From NCBI GenBank assembly GCA_023105745.1, contig JALGQZ010000004.1, positions 66,642,612 to 66,706,611 of the forward strand: a stretch of 64,000 nt of DNA. The letters are read 5' to 3'. Each line of letters starts with the position of its first letter. The stretch's first letter is position 1. Source of the stretch: Austropuccinia psidii (lineage: Eukaryota; Basidiomycota; Pucciniomycetes; Pucciniales; Sphaerophragmiaceae). The position numbers and the translations under genes are program-made. Positions 43,157 to 53,231 of this stretch are shown here, in pieces. The notes under the pieces were generated by a model. That model was given only the letters and a program-made list of their open reading frames with translations. It was not told the origin of the DNA and did no database searches.

Positions 43157-44941
43157 TGTGAGCCTTAGAGGTATTTTCATATACCCAAAAGACCACAAAT
43201 GATAAAACAAGATACAATTATAAATGAAATAAATTCATGTATATATTATCAAAACAAAAATTGAAATATAAATATAAGTTTATACACAAAAATGAAAATT
43301 CAATTATAATTTAAAAATAAGATTGCATTGAAATTGAAAATTGTGAAAACACATTTTTACTTGAAAAAGTTAAGTAAAAATGAATTTTTAACAAAATTAC
43401 TGAGATGAATATATTTTTGGAAAAAATTTGAATAATAATTATCATAGCTTTTTATTCAAAAAAATAAACATATGAAAATTATTTTACCATTGGACTCCTC
43501 GTAAGAAACAAGGTGGAGTCACCTCTGGGTGAAATTTCTGTAATTCAACTCTGAATAAGCTTATATTAAGTTTTTAGTATTTTCTGTACAAAAGTTGAAA
43601 ATAATCAGAAACTTAGTTTCATTCACATCACATGTGGTGTTGACCATCAATTTTTGTGTTAAAATTGAGGTGTTGTGTGTAGTTTAGAAGTTATGAGGAA
43701 TTGAAGAATTTTTGATTAAAATGTCAAAATGTGCGTGTGTATTACATAAGTGAAATTTAATTTACATATTAGGTATCAATTATTACAGTTGTGTACTGTA
43801 AAAACTCAATTTAATTACATATGTAAGTTATAATTCAAATATATGATGAGAAATTAAAAAAAATAAATTGGAAAGATTGACTCTGGGGGGGAAAAGGAAT
43901 CTTGGCTCTAAGGGGGAGCCCGACCCCCAAATTCCTTGCTGACAGGCGTGAAATTTCAAAATCCACTCAAAAGGTTCATCACTTTTGGGCTGGAATTGAA
44001 TCACAGGGTCTGTGTCTCAATTGATGATGAGGTTTTGATACCAAGCAGGGAAGATTCAACTGTCTCCAAGAGGGTAAAACTATCCTTAACCTAAAAAAAT
44101 CATTTTAAAAACAGTTCTTACTGGATTCTATGTCTCTTACACACATTCTGAGGTGTTTTGAAGGCTTGCAACCAGGTATTACTATAACAATGGCTGATTT
44201 AAGAGTCCAAAATTGCTAAAATCGGTCCTTTTTTGGTTTAAACCAGGGTTCAATCATTCCATAATTGGCTTTTCTGTTGTCAGATTTTTTCCATGACTCA
44301 CAAGAGAAAAATTTACTTTTGGAGTAAGAAATCTAGTGGCTATAAAAGAATTTCTTCTTTGCCCCACTTTTCTCTTCATGTGAGAATCTTTTCCTTTTAT
44401 AATTAGTGTAAACACTGTTAAACTAATCAATGAAATATTCCACCCACCCTTTTTAACTCATTTTGAAGCTTTTAACCACATGAAAAATCATTATAATCAT
44501 TTTTACCCCTTGAACCACCCCATAAGTGAATTAAAGCATCTTTCATTACTGTTAACTTTGTCAATCTGTTTCCAAATTCACTCTGGTCACTTTTGTGTGT
44601 GTTTCTCTTTAAATACCTTTTTAAAGACTTTGTTCTTTAATTAATTGCTTTCAGATCTTTTCTAAATTAATTCCAATTGAAATTGCTCTTAAAGAAATTT
44701 CTTTTGTAGCTTTACATATCTCTTGTAGAGTATTTTTGGATAACTTTTTATTGTTGGTAAAACAATAAATCTTTATAATATTATTGTTTTGTACTTATAA
44801 AGTTAAAAACAATAAATTTGGCGTGTTTTCTCTTAAAAATACTACCTCATACTATTTTTAATCAAATTTTTACCTTATACAAATTTTGAGGACAGGAAAA
44901 GTACTTTATTTTCAATCAAAGTTTCATATCCACACCTTACA
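43157..44941 (+). repeat. 5' LTR-A of the LTR-A element
   Basis: 1785 bp from TGTGAGCCTTAGAGG to CACACCTTACA, a diverged copy of 1334-3138. It is directly followed by the primer-site-like sequence, which fixes the orientation of family A. Confidence 0.9.
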
Positions 44942-44960
44942 TTTGGGGGCCTAGCCATGA
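44942..44960 (+). promoter_or_regulatory. Putative primer-binding site
   Basis: TTTGGGGGCCTAGCCATGA, one base different from the LTR-B element. The following 44961-45166 is an AT-rich leader that ends in a pyrimidine tract and TTTCAG. Confidence 0.65.
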
Positions 44961-45166
44961 TATTTTACCTGTGACATAATTTTTTACTCTTTTTAAATCT
45001 TTTTTTTTTATATTGGAAAATTTAAAAACGTATAAAAAATACTTATAATTCAAACATGCCATAAAAAATAAAAAAAATTCATATTCTAAGTGAGGCTTCA
45101 TTTTTCATTTCTCTTTTGAAAAACTCTTTTTTTTACTTAATCAATTGGCTTTTTCATTAATTTCAG

Positions 45167-46075
45167 TTTCTAAAAATGTGGTAAGACAAGAAAACATTGA
45201 GACATCTTCAACAGTAACCAGAATTATTCCTGCAAGTACTGTTAATTCTAACCATAATAGTACAATTATTATAACTCAGAATAATCAACCAGAGCCAATT
45301 TCTTCTGAATTAATTATCTTGGATATAAGTAATACTCTTCAGAAACCAGAGAATCTGGCCAATAGTAAGTTTTTGACATAAAATTACTAGTTTTAAGCTT
45401 TTTTAATCATAAATTTGCCTTCAACCAGATCAGGAGCCAGCTTTAACCCCTCAAGCAGCTCCCAGAAAGGTCATAGACATGATTATGGCAGAAGCCAATC
45501 AGTTACGGAAGTACAAGGGTCCTTTGATGACTCCCAAAGCAACAAATTAGTTCATTCTGAAGCTGATAATACTTTTTATGTTCAAACAGAGCTGAAAACG
45601 CCACAAGAAGCCTCAGTGGACATATACAAAGCCAGCCAGAAGGCCTACAACAATGCATTGAAGCACAAAGAGTATCAGATCCTTGCAGATATGTGGAAAA
45701 ACTGCATGAATTCTTACCTGACTGTGAGAAAACTCCTGGGCCATCCCACGCTTGCAAGCTACTCAAAGGGTGGCATCTATTGATGGAAAGGAAAAACATG
45801 ATTATTTTAATAGAAGAATAGAGGAAAACAACCCTCAACCACCCAAGAAAGTGCCAAGAACAACCCCGGTAGCCAGCAGCAGCAATTCTAACATGAAAAA
45901 GCAGACACAAGGTTAGAACCAGGGCAAAGGAAAAGCACCAGCTACAAACCCTTACAGCCAGGGATACAGAATCCCAAAGATTCAGAAGGATTCCAAAGAA
46001 AATGTATTTAAGATGGCCAGACCAATGATGGAATTACAGAAAAAGGAGGAAGCCAGGATGAAATATCAGGAATGA
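45167..46075 (+). pseudogene. ORF1 of the LTR-A element
   Basis: Exon 1 (45167-45364) follows TTAATTTCAG and reads SKNVVRQENIETSS to ENLAN. A GTAAGT intron follows. Exon 2 begins at 45429 (QEPALTPQAAPRKVID). The matching place for intron 2 lies at about 45538-45590, but its splice sites are degraded. The conserved blocks are present: VDIYKASQKAYNNALKHKEY with MWKNCMNSYLTVRKLL (45619-45740) and, after a TGA at 45781, YRIPKIQKDSKENVFKMARP, ending in a stop at 46073. No function is known. In this copy the alternative unspliced frame starts with TTG where the LTR-C gag has ATG. Confidence 0.55.
45365..45428 (+). other. Putative ORF1 intron 1 (LTR-A element)
   Basis: 64 bp, starting with the consensus-like GTAAGT and ending CTTCAACCAG. 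The exon 1 frame stops within it; the join is phase 1, as in the LTR-B and LTR-C elements. Confidence 0.6.
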
Positions 46076-46560
46076 TTTCTGATATTCTGAATGGCATTAC
46101 AAACCTGTACATAGCTATAAATGAAGTGAAAAGTCATATTTCTTATAAAAATTCATAAATTTGTAACAATCCTAAGACAAAGAACTTAAGTCTGAGCCAA
46201 ATAGATGAGACACTTATCTATTTTGAAAGAATTTTAAGAACAATTAAAACTTCCAATTACAGCCAGGGCTACAGAATCCCAAAGATTCAGCAGGATGCCA
46301 TTGAAAATGTATTTAAGATGGCCAGAACAAAAATGGAATTACAGAAAAAGGAGGAAGCCATATTAAAATATCAGGAATGATTTATGACATTTTTGAAGTG
46401 ATCGCAGAGTTTTATGAAGCTATAAATGATGTCAAAGTCATATTTCTGATAAAAATTAATCAATTTGTAACAATCTTAAGACAAAGAACTTAAGTCTGAG
46501 TTGAATAAATGAGACACTTATGTGTTTTGAAAAAGTTTTAAGAACAATTAAAACTTCCAA
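45952..46560 (+). repeat. Tandem duplication of about 305 bp
   Basis: Unit 1 is about 45952-46256 and unit 2 about 46257-46560. Both carry the ORF1 block agccaggg(a/c)... through caattaaaacttccaat. They differ by scattered substitutions and small indels, so the duplication is not recent. It duplicates the ORF1 end, with its conserved YRIPKIQ segment and stop, and the gag start. Confidence 0.85.
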
Positions 46561-47654
46561 TAATGACAATTCATTTGGAAATAAGTTAAATGAACAATCT
46601 ACCATTATTAAATAGTCGATAGACAAATATTCTAAATTCAATATTGAGGACATAATTGAAACAAGAATAAAACAAGCCATGAATACTATCAAAGAAAATA
46701 ATAAGGAATTCCTTGATGATATTGTAAATTCATTTAATTAAGTGAAGACATATTCAATTGCCTGGAAAGAGCATTTTGACACCTCACAAAAAGAATTATC
46801 AAATTTATGATGGAATTGAATCAAGTCACTTCTGATAATACTAGACAGACAGAATTATGGCAAGAATTAACACATAAAGAAGATATGTACAAAATTGAAG
46901 TATTAAATTTAATACAAAGCTTCCAACATGAGTTCAGAAATTCTCAAAGGTGTAGCAGCAGTTAGATGAATGATATTGAACAATTACTGCACACCTTACC
47001 AAGAATTTCTACACCTTTGAATCTGAATTAGGGCACAAGAATTCTAAATCCACAAGTATTGGAAGTTGAAAATTCACAATTAAGAAATGAACTTTCCACA
47101 TTTTTTCATAACTTGGAACCATCAATGGGCCAAGAGCTCTTGAAAGAAGTGCCAAAACTTAAAGAATGGCCTCATTTCAGTGGTAAAGGAGAATATGACC
47201 ATATGAAATTCATCAGAGGTATTGGCATGATTAAAGAAGATTCTGAATTACCAGACAGATTGGTAACAGCAAGAGTTAACACCTTGTTTACCAGATCAGC
47301 CCACAGATGGTATATCAAATTAGGACAAGCACATGGACACCAAAGTTGGACTTGGTTGAAAACCCAAATTATCAACAAATGGGCCAATTATTCTTGGATA
47401 TTCAAATTTGAAACAGCCTTTCAATATTCCAAATTTAATGCTGATAAAGACAAAGCTTCACCATGGTTTTGCCAACAAAAATACAGATTAAAAGCATTAT
47501 ATCCTGAGATGTCAGAATTTATGATTCACAGAAAAATTCCAAGACAATGTGGAGGTGACTTAGAGCATGCTGTCAAAAGCGGGACTAATTAACAATCCTG
47601 AGCAGAAGATATTATTAATATATTGGAAGAATTAACCACCAGAACCATAATTGG
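46561..47654 (+). pseudogene. gag: gag of the LTR-A element
   Basis: The helical, Lys/Asn-rich part (46600-47050) has many stops. The capsid is open at 47059-47580: VPKLKEWPHFSGKGEYDHMK, then RWYIKLGQAHGHQSWTWLK and CGGDLEHAVKSGT. These align one to one with the LTR-C capsid (RWYYGIRQTNGKNTWSWWK, CGGELEHALRSR). After a stop at 47590 the sequence can be followed to ELTTRTIIG near 47650, where it is cut by LTR-E. No zinc knuckle is reached. Confidence 0.8.
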
Positions 47655-49090
47655 TGTCAGGCTGAGTCTATGATGAAACTTATTATTAACTATTTACAGG
47701 CTTCAAATGTGACTGTGGCATGGTGAAAAATAGTAATAAAAGGTTTCTTGATGATTACGAAGATTTGATAAGGAGTATTAAGGGCTTTACTATTGAGTAA
47801 TAGCTGTGGTGAGAACTGTTGAAAGCCCTGGGTGCAGCTTTACCTGTTGGATTACAATAATAAAGACTAAAATAATTAAAATTATAATGCTACCTGATTA
47901 TTTTTGCAGAGTATAACTGTTTTTGACAGTTGTACTATGTAGGAATTTGAAAGCAGGATGAGGAAACCTTTTCTGGTAGAGAAAAGTTCCATTTTTATGC
48001 TAAAATTGGGTGAAAAGGCTTGACGTCCTTTCCAGGTAGAGGAAATGAATATTTTCCACTTCCAAGTACTGGCTTTTGGTTTTAAAAAAGCCTGTATACC
48101 CTTTATTGGGCTCAGATGTGGTTTTGAACCCACATCTGGGCAGGTTTCACCAAGACAGGGTGAAAACTTTCACCTCAGGACCACATAGACCCTTCTGACG
48201 TGTATGACGTGTAGAATGCTATACAGAACCTGTATGGGACCCCATTATTGAATTAATTATGAGGTATTTAATTATAAACATGTTTCTTTGTCTATTTGAC
48301 ACCTCATAATCATACTTATGGGAGAATATCCCACAGTAAGGCTGTATTGGTTGAACTGTGGGATTTTGAGCTTGGAACTGCCATAACTTTGTCAGGTCTT
48401 GAGATATCAAGCTCATAATTGGTTCATTGTGTAGCCCTGGAGTTTTTCTACACAACGGTTTCTCATTTGATATGTTTATCATTAAATATGGCAAATTTAT
48501 GCCATGTACAAGATTTTTTGTACATATGTATGATTTGCTTAAAATATGTATGGAGCCTGTTTGCCCCATAACTTATGTTCTAGATGAGATATGGGGAAAT
48601 CAATGGCACAGTAAGATATTCCTGATTGTTATCTTTCCAAAAAGACTCCACTTTAGGTATCTCACACCAAAACCTTAGAAGTTAGATTAGAGGTGAATAT
48701 TGTATTCACCCTTATTTGGCCTTATTTTGGTTATAACTTCTGTAATTCTCGTGCTAGCTCTATTTGGTTAGTACCATTGGATAGCCCTTACTTAGAGCTT
48801 TATTTTGAATACCCACTTTATGGGTTTAAGCCTCCTCTTCTGGATTTCAGATGAGAGGTTAAAAATAAGGTTTATGCTTAGCAGCAACTTTGAGCAGGAA
48901 TAACTTAGTTATTCTTTTTCCTATGGTAATAGGACCTGTATATTTGGAAAGGGGTGAGTTTCTTCTATCTGTTGATATTTTTTGATCTGGTTTGGCTCAG
49001 CTCCATGTTTTGGTGGTATCTTGGCTCTACCATTGGTTTATGGTATTTAACTGTCATGCTTGTGCTCTGGCTTTGAGTCACAGGCTGACA
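47655..49090 (-). repeat. 3' LTR-E of a minus-strand group I element
   Basis: The right end is firm: on the minus strand TGTCAGCCTGTGACTC follows a purine tract, and 1-116 is a second copy of this end. The left end is placed at tgtcaggctgag (47655), where the LTR-A gag breaks off and the ends would be inverted (TGTCAG with CTGACA). The size would be 1436 bp. The left boundary is less certain than the right. The frames of 83 and 116 codons inside match nothing known. Confidence 0.6.
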
Positions 49091-49110
49091 TACCCTCCCT
49101 CTAAAAAAGG
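49091..49110 (-). promoter_or_regulatory. Polypurine tract of the LTR-E element
   Basis: The minus strand reads CCTTTTTTAGAGGGAGGGTA before the LTR start, longer than but similar to the tracts of the LTR-B and LTR-C elements. Confidence 0.75.
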
Positions 49111-49111
49111 C

Positions 49112-49965
49112 TTATTGTTGATGAGACTGCTCATTCCTCTTAGAGGCCCTGAATCTCCTTAGATGAAGGTTCCCATCTTGTATGGCATCTTCTGCCAGCC
49201 ATTTGTCCTTATCTGCTGTCTGGTTTTTAAATCTGACCAAGTATTGCCTCTGGTCTTTACCATTAATTCTGATCTTCCTGGCCTTGATGATTCTCCTCAC
49301 AGGGCCAGGGGAGGCTTCCACCTCCACTATTTTTGGTGTAGTGGGATTTTTCTTCCTGGAGGGGAACTTTTCCTCCTCTGTCTGGAAGTATGGCTTGACC
49401 AAACTTACTGGGAATACTGGGTGTTTCCTAGAAAATTCCTCTGTGAGCTTGACCTCTACTGCATTCTTCCCTATCAGCTTAATGCTAGTTATGGGCCCTA
49501 AAAATGAGTCTCCCATTATCTTTGATCCCTTGAGATTGTTGAAGTTAAGTTTAGACACTAGCACTTGGTCCCCTTCTTTAAATTCAGGTTCCATGTGTGA
49601 TTTGTCCCACCTCTGTTTGTTATATTCTTTTGCCTCAGCTATGCATTTGGCATCTGTGTCACGAGCCTTCTTCCACATATCATGTAAGCCCTTGGCTGTG
49701 GGGTGAATTGTAAGAAGATTCCTCTTCAAGTGATCCACAGGCAACTGGGGGTTCCACCCTATTTCTACTGGTGAAGGTGTTTTCCCTGTGGTAGAATGCT
49801 GACTAGTGTTATAAGCCAGTTGGACTGCTGGTAGAAGGGTAACCTTGTCATGGTTATATCCTTCATGGTCCTTGTATTCCCTGCCATATGCACAGAACCT
49901 TTTAAGGATATCCTCTGTGAGCCTGAAAGCATGTACTGGCTTACCTGCTACACCGTCTCCATCTT
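49112..49965 (-). pseudogene. pol: LTR-E element integrase C-terminus with chromodomain-like tail
   Basis: On the minus strand the frame is open from 49965 to 49112. It begins with a short unmatched run (DGDGVAGKPVHAF), then LTEDILKRFCAYGREYKDHEG, which aligns with the region just after the catalytic Glu in LTR-C integrase. LAYNTSQHSTTGKTP and GDQVLVSKLNFNNLKGSK follow. The tail RQYLVRFKNQTADKDKWLAE aligns with [17 protein letters not shown]. So the RNase H, zinc region and DDE core are absent: the element is 5'-truncated at about 49965. The remaining 285 codons carry no stop. Confidence 0.85.
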
Positions 49966-50764
49966 AAATTTTTTATTTTATTCAATTATTAGGTTCAACT
50001 TTTAACTTAAAAATTGAAATTTATTATTTTTGATCTTAATTATGTCATAAAATATTATATGACATTATTTAATTTTGTAAATAAATCATTCTTAATTTCT
50101 TTTGATGATGTCATAAAAATCTTACTATGACATCATTTATATTTTTGTATTTGCAATATTTAAGAGGATCATTCTTACCTTTGAATGATACCTCAGAGCT
50201 CTAAACACAGTATATTTTTATAAATTGAAATTACTTACATTTTTATCTTAGAAATATCAGCACTCTCACAAATAAATGATTTAATTCATTTTCACACCTT
50301 ATTATACTGTTGAAGCTTGAATTCCAACAGTAATTCATTGAAAAACTACAGTGACGTCTCTATATTTATTATAAAATAGTATTTCACTTCTTTTTGATTT
50401 ATTAAATTCCTTCTATATAAACTGGAAGTCACGAAAGAGACCCCAGCTTACATTTAATATATCAAAATTGGTATTAGATTTAATTAATAAATTGATTAGA
50501 AGTTTAAATACCTAATTAATATACTATAAGATAAGATCTTCAAACTATAGACTCATTATCTCAACTTCTTGTTGGAACCATCAGTACCATCCTCCAACAC
50601 CAGTAATCAAGCTTTGATGACTATAGCCCCCCATGAAATTGAAGCTTTTCAACACCTGTCTTTGTTCATGAAAGGCATAAGCATTGTTACTGGTCATCTA
50701 TCCAAGATTATGACCAGTAACTATTCTTTAAGCCATTCTACCTCTTGTCGTCAGAGAAAGAAAC
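49966..50764. other. Unassigned AT-rich DNA
   Basis: No match to any other block of the window was found. An 11-bp inverted repeat (50105-50115 with 50126-50136) contains two TGACATCA-like words. The part 50540-50764 is less AT-rich and open in one + frame of 92 codons (50569-50847), which runs into the H4 LTR and resembles nothing I know. The last 5 bases, gaaac, are the left flank of H4. Confidence 0.5.
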
Positions 50765-51526
50765 TGTCACAGGGGCTCTTCGAAGTGAAGAGGGCCTGGC
50801 ACTCAGTAAACTGGGACTCACTTATGGAGGGCTCAAAGATAAGATAAGATGAGATACACTTAAGAGTGTTAAAGATAAATTGCTAAAGAATAAATATAAG
50901 AAAAAGCAGCAACAAAGGATAAGAGTAAAAGAATAGAAGAGCCAACCACAAACAAGTCCAAGTCCACTGTTTCAACCTGTCAGAATGGAAAGAGAAGGGT
51001 TAATAAGGATATGGCCACCCAACTCATACTGTACAGGCGAAGAGAAAAATGCAAAGACTAACTTAAAATTAAATAATTATAATACCTAAAATAAGGATAA
51101 GAATAATTATGAAATGATAAATAAACTAAATTAATTAACTGGGGAAAAGTCCCCAGGGGGAAGAAAGAGGGGCTGGTATATGTGAGAATCACCAGCCCTC
51201 ATCCAGAGGAAGAATTTTCATGAGAATATTTGATGATTGAATTGAGTCTGGCCAATACAGGTCCTGTACGGCTGTACAGAACCTCTACAAGAGGTGTGGT
51301 GTATTGAAGTGATCATACAGTTTTCAAGTTGGTGTATTGAAACTGTATTGGGTGAAACCAGCCTGTACAGGTATTGACAGGCTGTATTGAGGTACCAAGC
51401 TGTATGCATGTTTCAGAATGAAGATTGTTGAAATTGAATGCTGATACAAATGCTGGATCTGCTGATTTGAGGTGTCTGAGTGGGTGTGTGAATGACTACC
51501 CTTACCTCTGATGAGTGGTTGTTACA
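50765..51526 (-). repeat. 3' LTR-D of H4
   Basis: 762 bp from tgtcacaggggctcttcg to gagtggttgttaca. It aligns over its full length with 15573-16333, including ctggggaaaagtccccag near 51140 and repeated ctgtaca words near 51270-51400. Confidence 0.9.
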
Positions 51527-51544
51527 GTATCCCCCTCTTGAAAC
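51527..51544 (-). promoter_or_regulatory. Polypurine tract of H4
   Basis: The minus strand reads GTTTCAAGAGGGGGATAC before the LTR start TGTAACAACC. H1 and H3 have more decayed sequences in the same place. Confidence 0.7.
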
Positions 51545-52753
51545 TGGTGGGCTCCTGAACACCATAATACCCTGCCATTGTTGAGTGGCATCTCACTACC
51601 CCACACAATGCTTTGAAAAGTTTTCTTTTGACCATTATCTCGAAATCCTTCTCCATCTCTTCTCTGTCAATCAAATTTATTTCCCCCTTCTTTAACTTTG
51701 AGTAAATACCCCACTTCAAACTGTTCTTTCTTCTGATTTCAACAACTGACGTCCTTGGGGCAAGGCCTTGGGTTGTATCCCAAAATGATGGCCACTGAGC
51801 TCTTGTGCTCAAAAAATGGTGCCAGATGAGTATATGAAGTGTACTCATCTGGCCAGCCCAATCAGAGAAAATGATGGTGACAAGAATTCAGGGGTCTTGT
51901 CCCCAATGGCCTTCAAAATGCCTCAACCAGCCCTTTATAGTGATTTTGGGCTGGTGCCTTCTCTATGGAGGATCTTGAGGATCCTTGAATTTATGGCCAT
52001 TTTGGCCTTTTTTGGCTTCTTGGTGTCTTTGGGTGAAACTTTGGTCCATGGCCCTTTATGGCCAAATTGTGGGTTTTTGAAATTTTCTGGCCTTTTTGGC
52101 CTTTTGAAGTATTTGGGGTCTTACGGTCCGCGGGCCGTGGGGGTTATTGGAGGCCCCCAGGGCCCAAATTTGCTGGGGACCTAGAATGGTCCAAAAAAGA
52201 TGATTTCACCCTATGTGGCCTGGACCCATTGGTGGGGTCCAGGACCACCAAGAACTTGGCCTTCCCCAACTTGCAGGGGAGGCCCCCCATGCTGACTCCA
52301 GCCCCCAAAGGGGCCTTGGACCTTGACATTGAGAGGGTTTGAGGGGGGCCATGATTGACTTGTGGCCCAAATTCCCTTGAGGTCGAACTTTTGATTTGAT
52401 GTGGGCTTGACAATTTGGGTGGAGTGAAGTCCAGGGTCTTGTTCCTGTTTACGGTTGGTTTGACTCCTATTCATGCTCTTGTAACAACTAATAAATGAGA
52501 TAAAATAAACTGATTAAAATAATAAAGGAACCTCCCAATACGTGATTTGGAAGGGGATGCTGCTGCTTCCAATTAAATTAAAAGGAAATAAAAGAAAGAA
52601 AATTATACAAGTAAAGAAAGAAAGAAAAATAATAAGAGAAAATGAGAGTAAAGAAAGAAATAAAGAAAAATTCCTGCTGGTTGGTCCTTCTTGTGGTGAG
52701 TTGCTTGATTCTGGCCAAAAAAGTGTCTGAAAAATGAAAACCAAGCATTTGAT

Positions 52754-53230
52754 GCTCACAGAGTGGCCAAGGTGATGTTTTACAAGAAGTAGAACCCTCA
52801 GGGATGCATACCAGGAGATGGAACTTACTTTCATAACTTCCACTCCCCACCAAGCACCATAGGACTGAAATAAATTGCCATAAATGCCTTCTGAAATGAA
52901 TTGCCATAAATGACTACTGAAATGAATTGCCGTAAATGACTTGAAGTAAATAACGTCTTGAATTATGATGATTGGCATAAATTGAAATGGTAATAAAGAA
53001 AGAAAATGAAAACATAACGAAAGAAAGAAACATTTGGCCATATCTTGATAAGGTCCAAATGGAGGGTATTGATGTTGTATGCTTCCTGAACCTGTCCAAA
53101 AAATTGACAAGTGCTCACAAAGTGGCCAAGGTGATGCTTACAACAACATATGGGTAGAATACCCCCTTAAAGGTGCATGCCAGGAGAGGAACTTACTTTC
53201 ATAACTTCTTCTCCCCACCAAGCACCATAA
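52754..53230 (-). repeat. Pair of ~110-bp direct repeats downstream of pol
   Basis: Copies 52754-52860 and 53111-53230 share gctcacagagtggccaaggt-like, ggaacttactttcataact and ccccaccaagcaccata words. H1 has the same pair at 13281-13392 and 13532-13650. The spacing is about 250 bp in H4 and 140 bp in H1. Confidence 0.75.
52865..52942. repeat. Three tandem 26-bp units
   Basis: 52865-52890, 52891-52916 and 52917-52942, each a variant of ctgaaatgaattgccataaa plus six bases. Units 2 and 3 differ by two bases, unit 1 by a few more. It lies between the two longer direct repeats of H4. Confidence 0.8.
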
Positions 53231-53231
53231 A

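Larger units (their letters stand above)
43157..47654 (+). mobile_element. LTR-A gypsy element (group I), 3' part lost
   Basis: A + strand element with a 5' LTR (43157-44941), a primer-site-like sequence at 44942, ORF1 and most of gag. It ends inside gag where an LTR-E begins, so protease, pol and 3' LTR are missing. It sits in the H2 gag; the left flank is aatta. Its gag and ORF1 align with those of the LTR-B and LTR-C elements but are more diverged and contain many stops and a 305-bp tandem duplication. Confidence 0.85.
51545..53231. other. Long 3' non-coding region of H4
   Basis: It begins ctggtgggctcctgaac as in H1 and H3. The 51960-52370 part is rich in ggcc, ccca and gggg words. A purine-rich stretch (aaagaaagaaa) lies at 52560-52670. 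A direct repeat pair (52754-52860, 53111-53230) and a 26-bp triplet (52865-52942) follow. The second repeat copy abuts the pol stop codon. The frames of 60-198 codons on both strands are low-complexity or in these repeats and show no domain. Confidence 0.6.

Noticed and set aside
45503..45910. A 135-codon minus-strand frame opposite the LTR-A ORF1
   Set aside because: Shadow of the conserved ORF1 block; it is not open in the LTR-B or LTR-C elements.
50105..50136. CRE-like inverted repeat as a promoter of a host gene
   Set aside because: No coding frame follows on either side; an 11-bp inverted repeat in AT-rich DNA can arise by chance.
52514..53110. A 198-codon minus-strand frame, hydrophobic and Phe/Ser-rich
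   Set aside because: It is the complement of the purine-rich aaagaaagaaa stretch and of the repeats in the H4 3' region; the hydrophobicity is an effect of composition.
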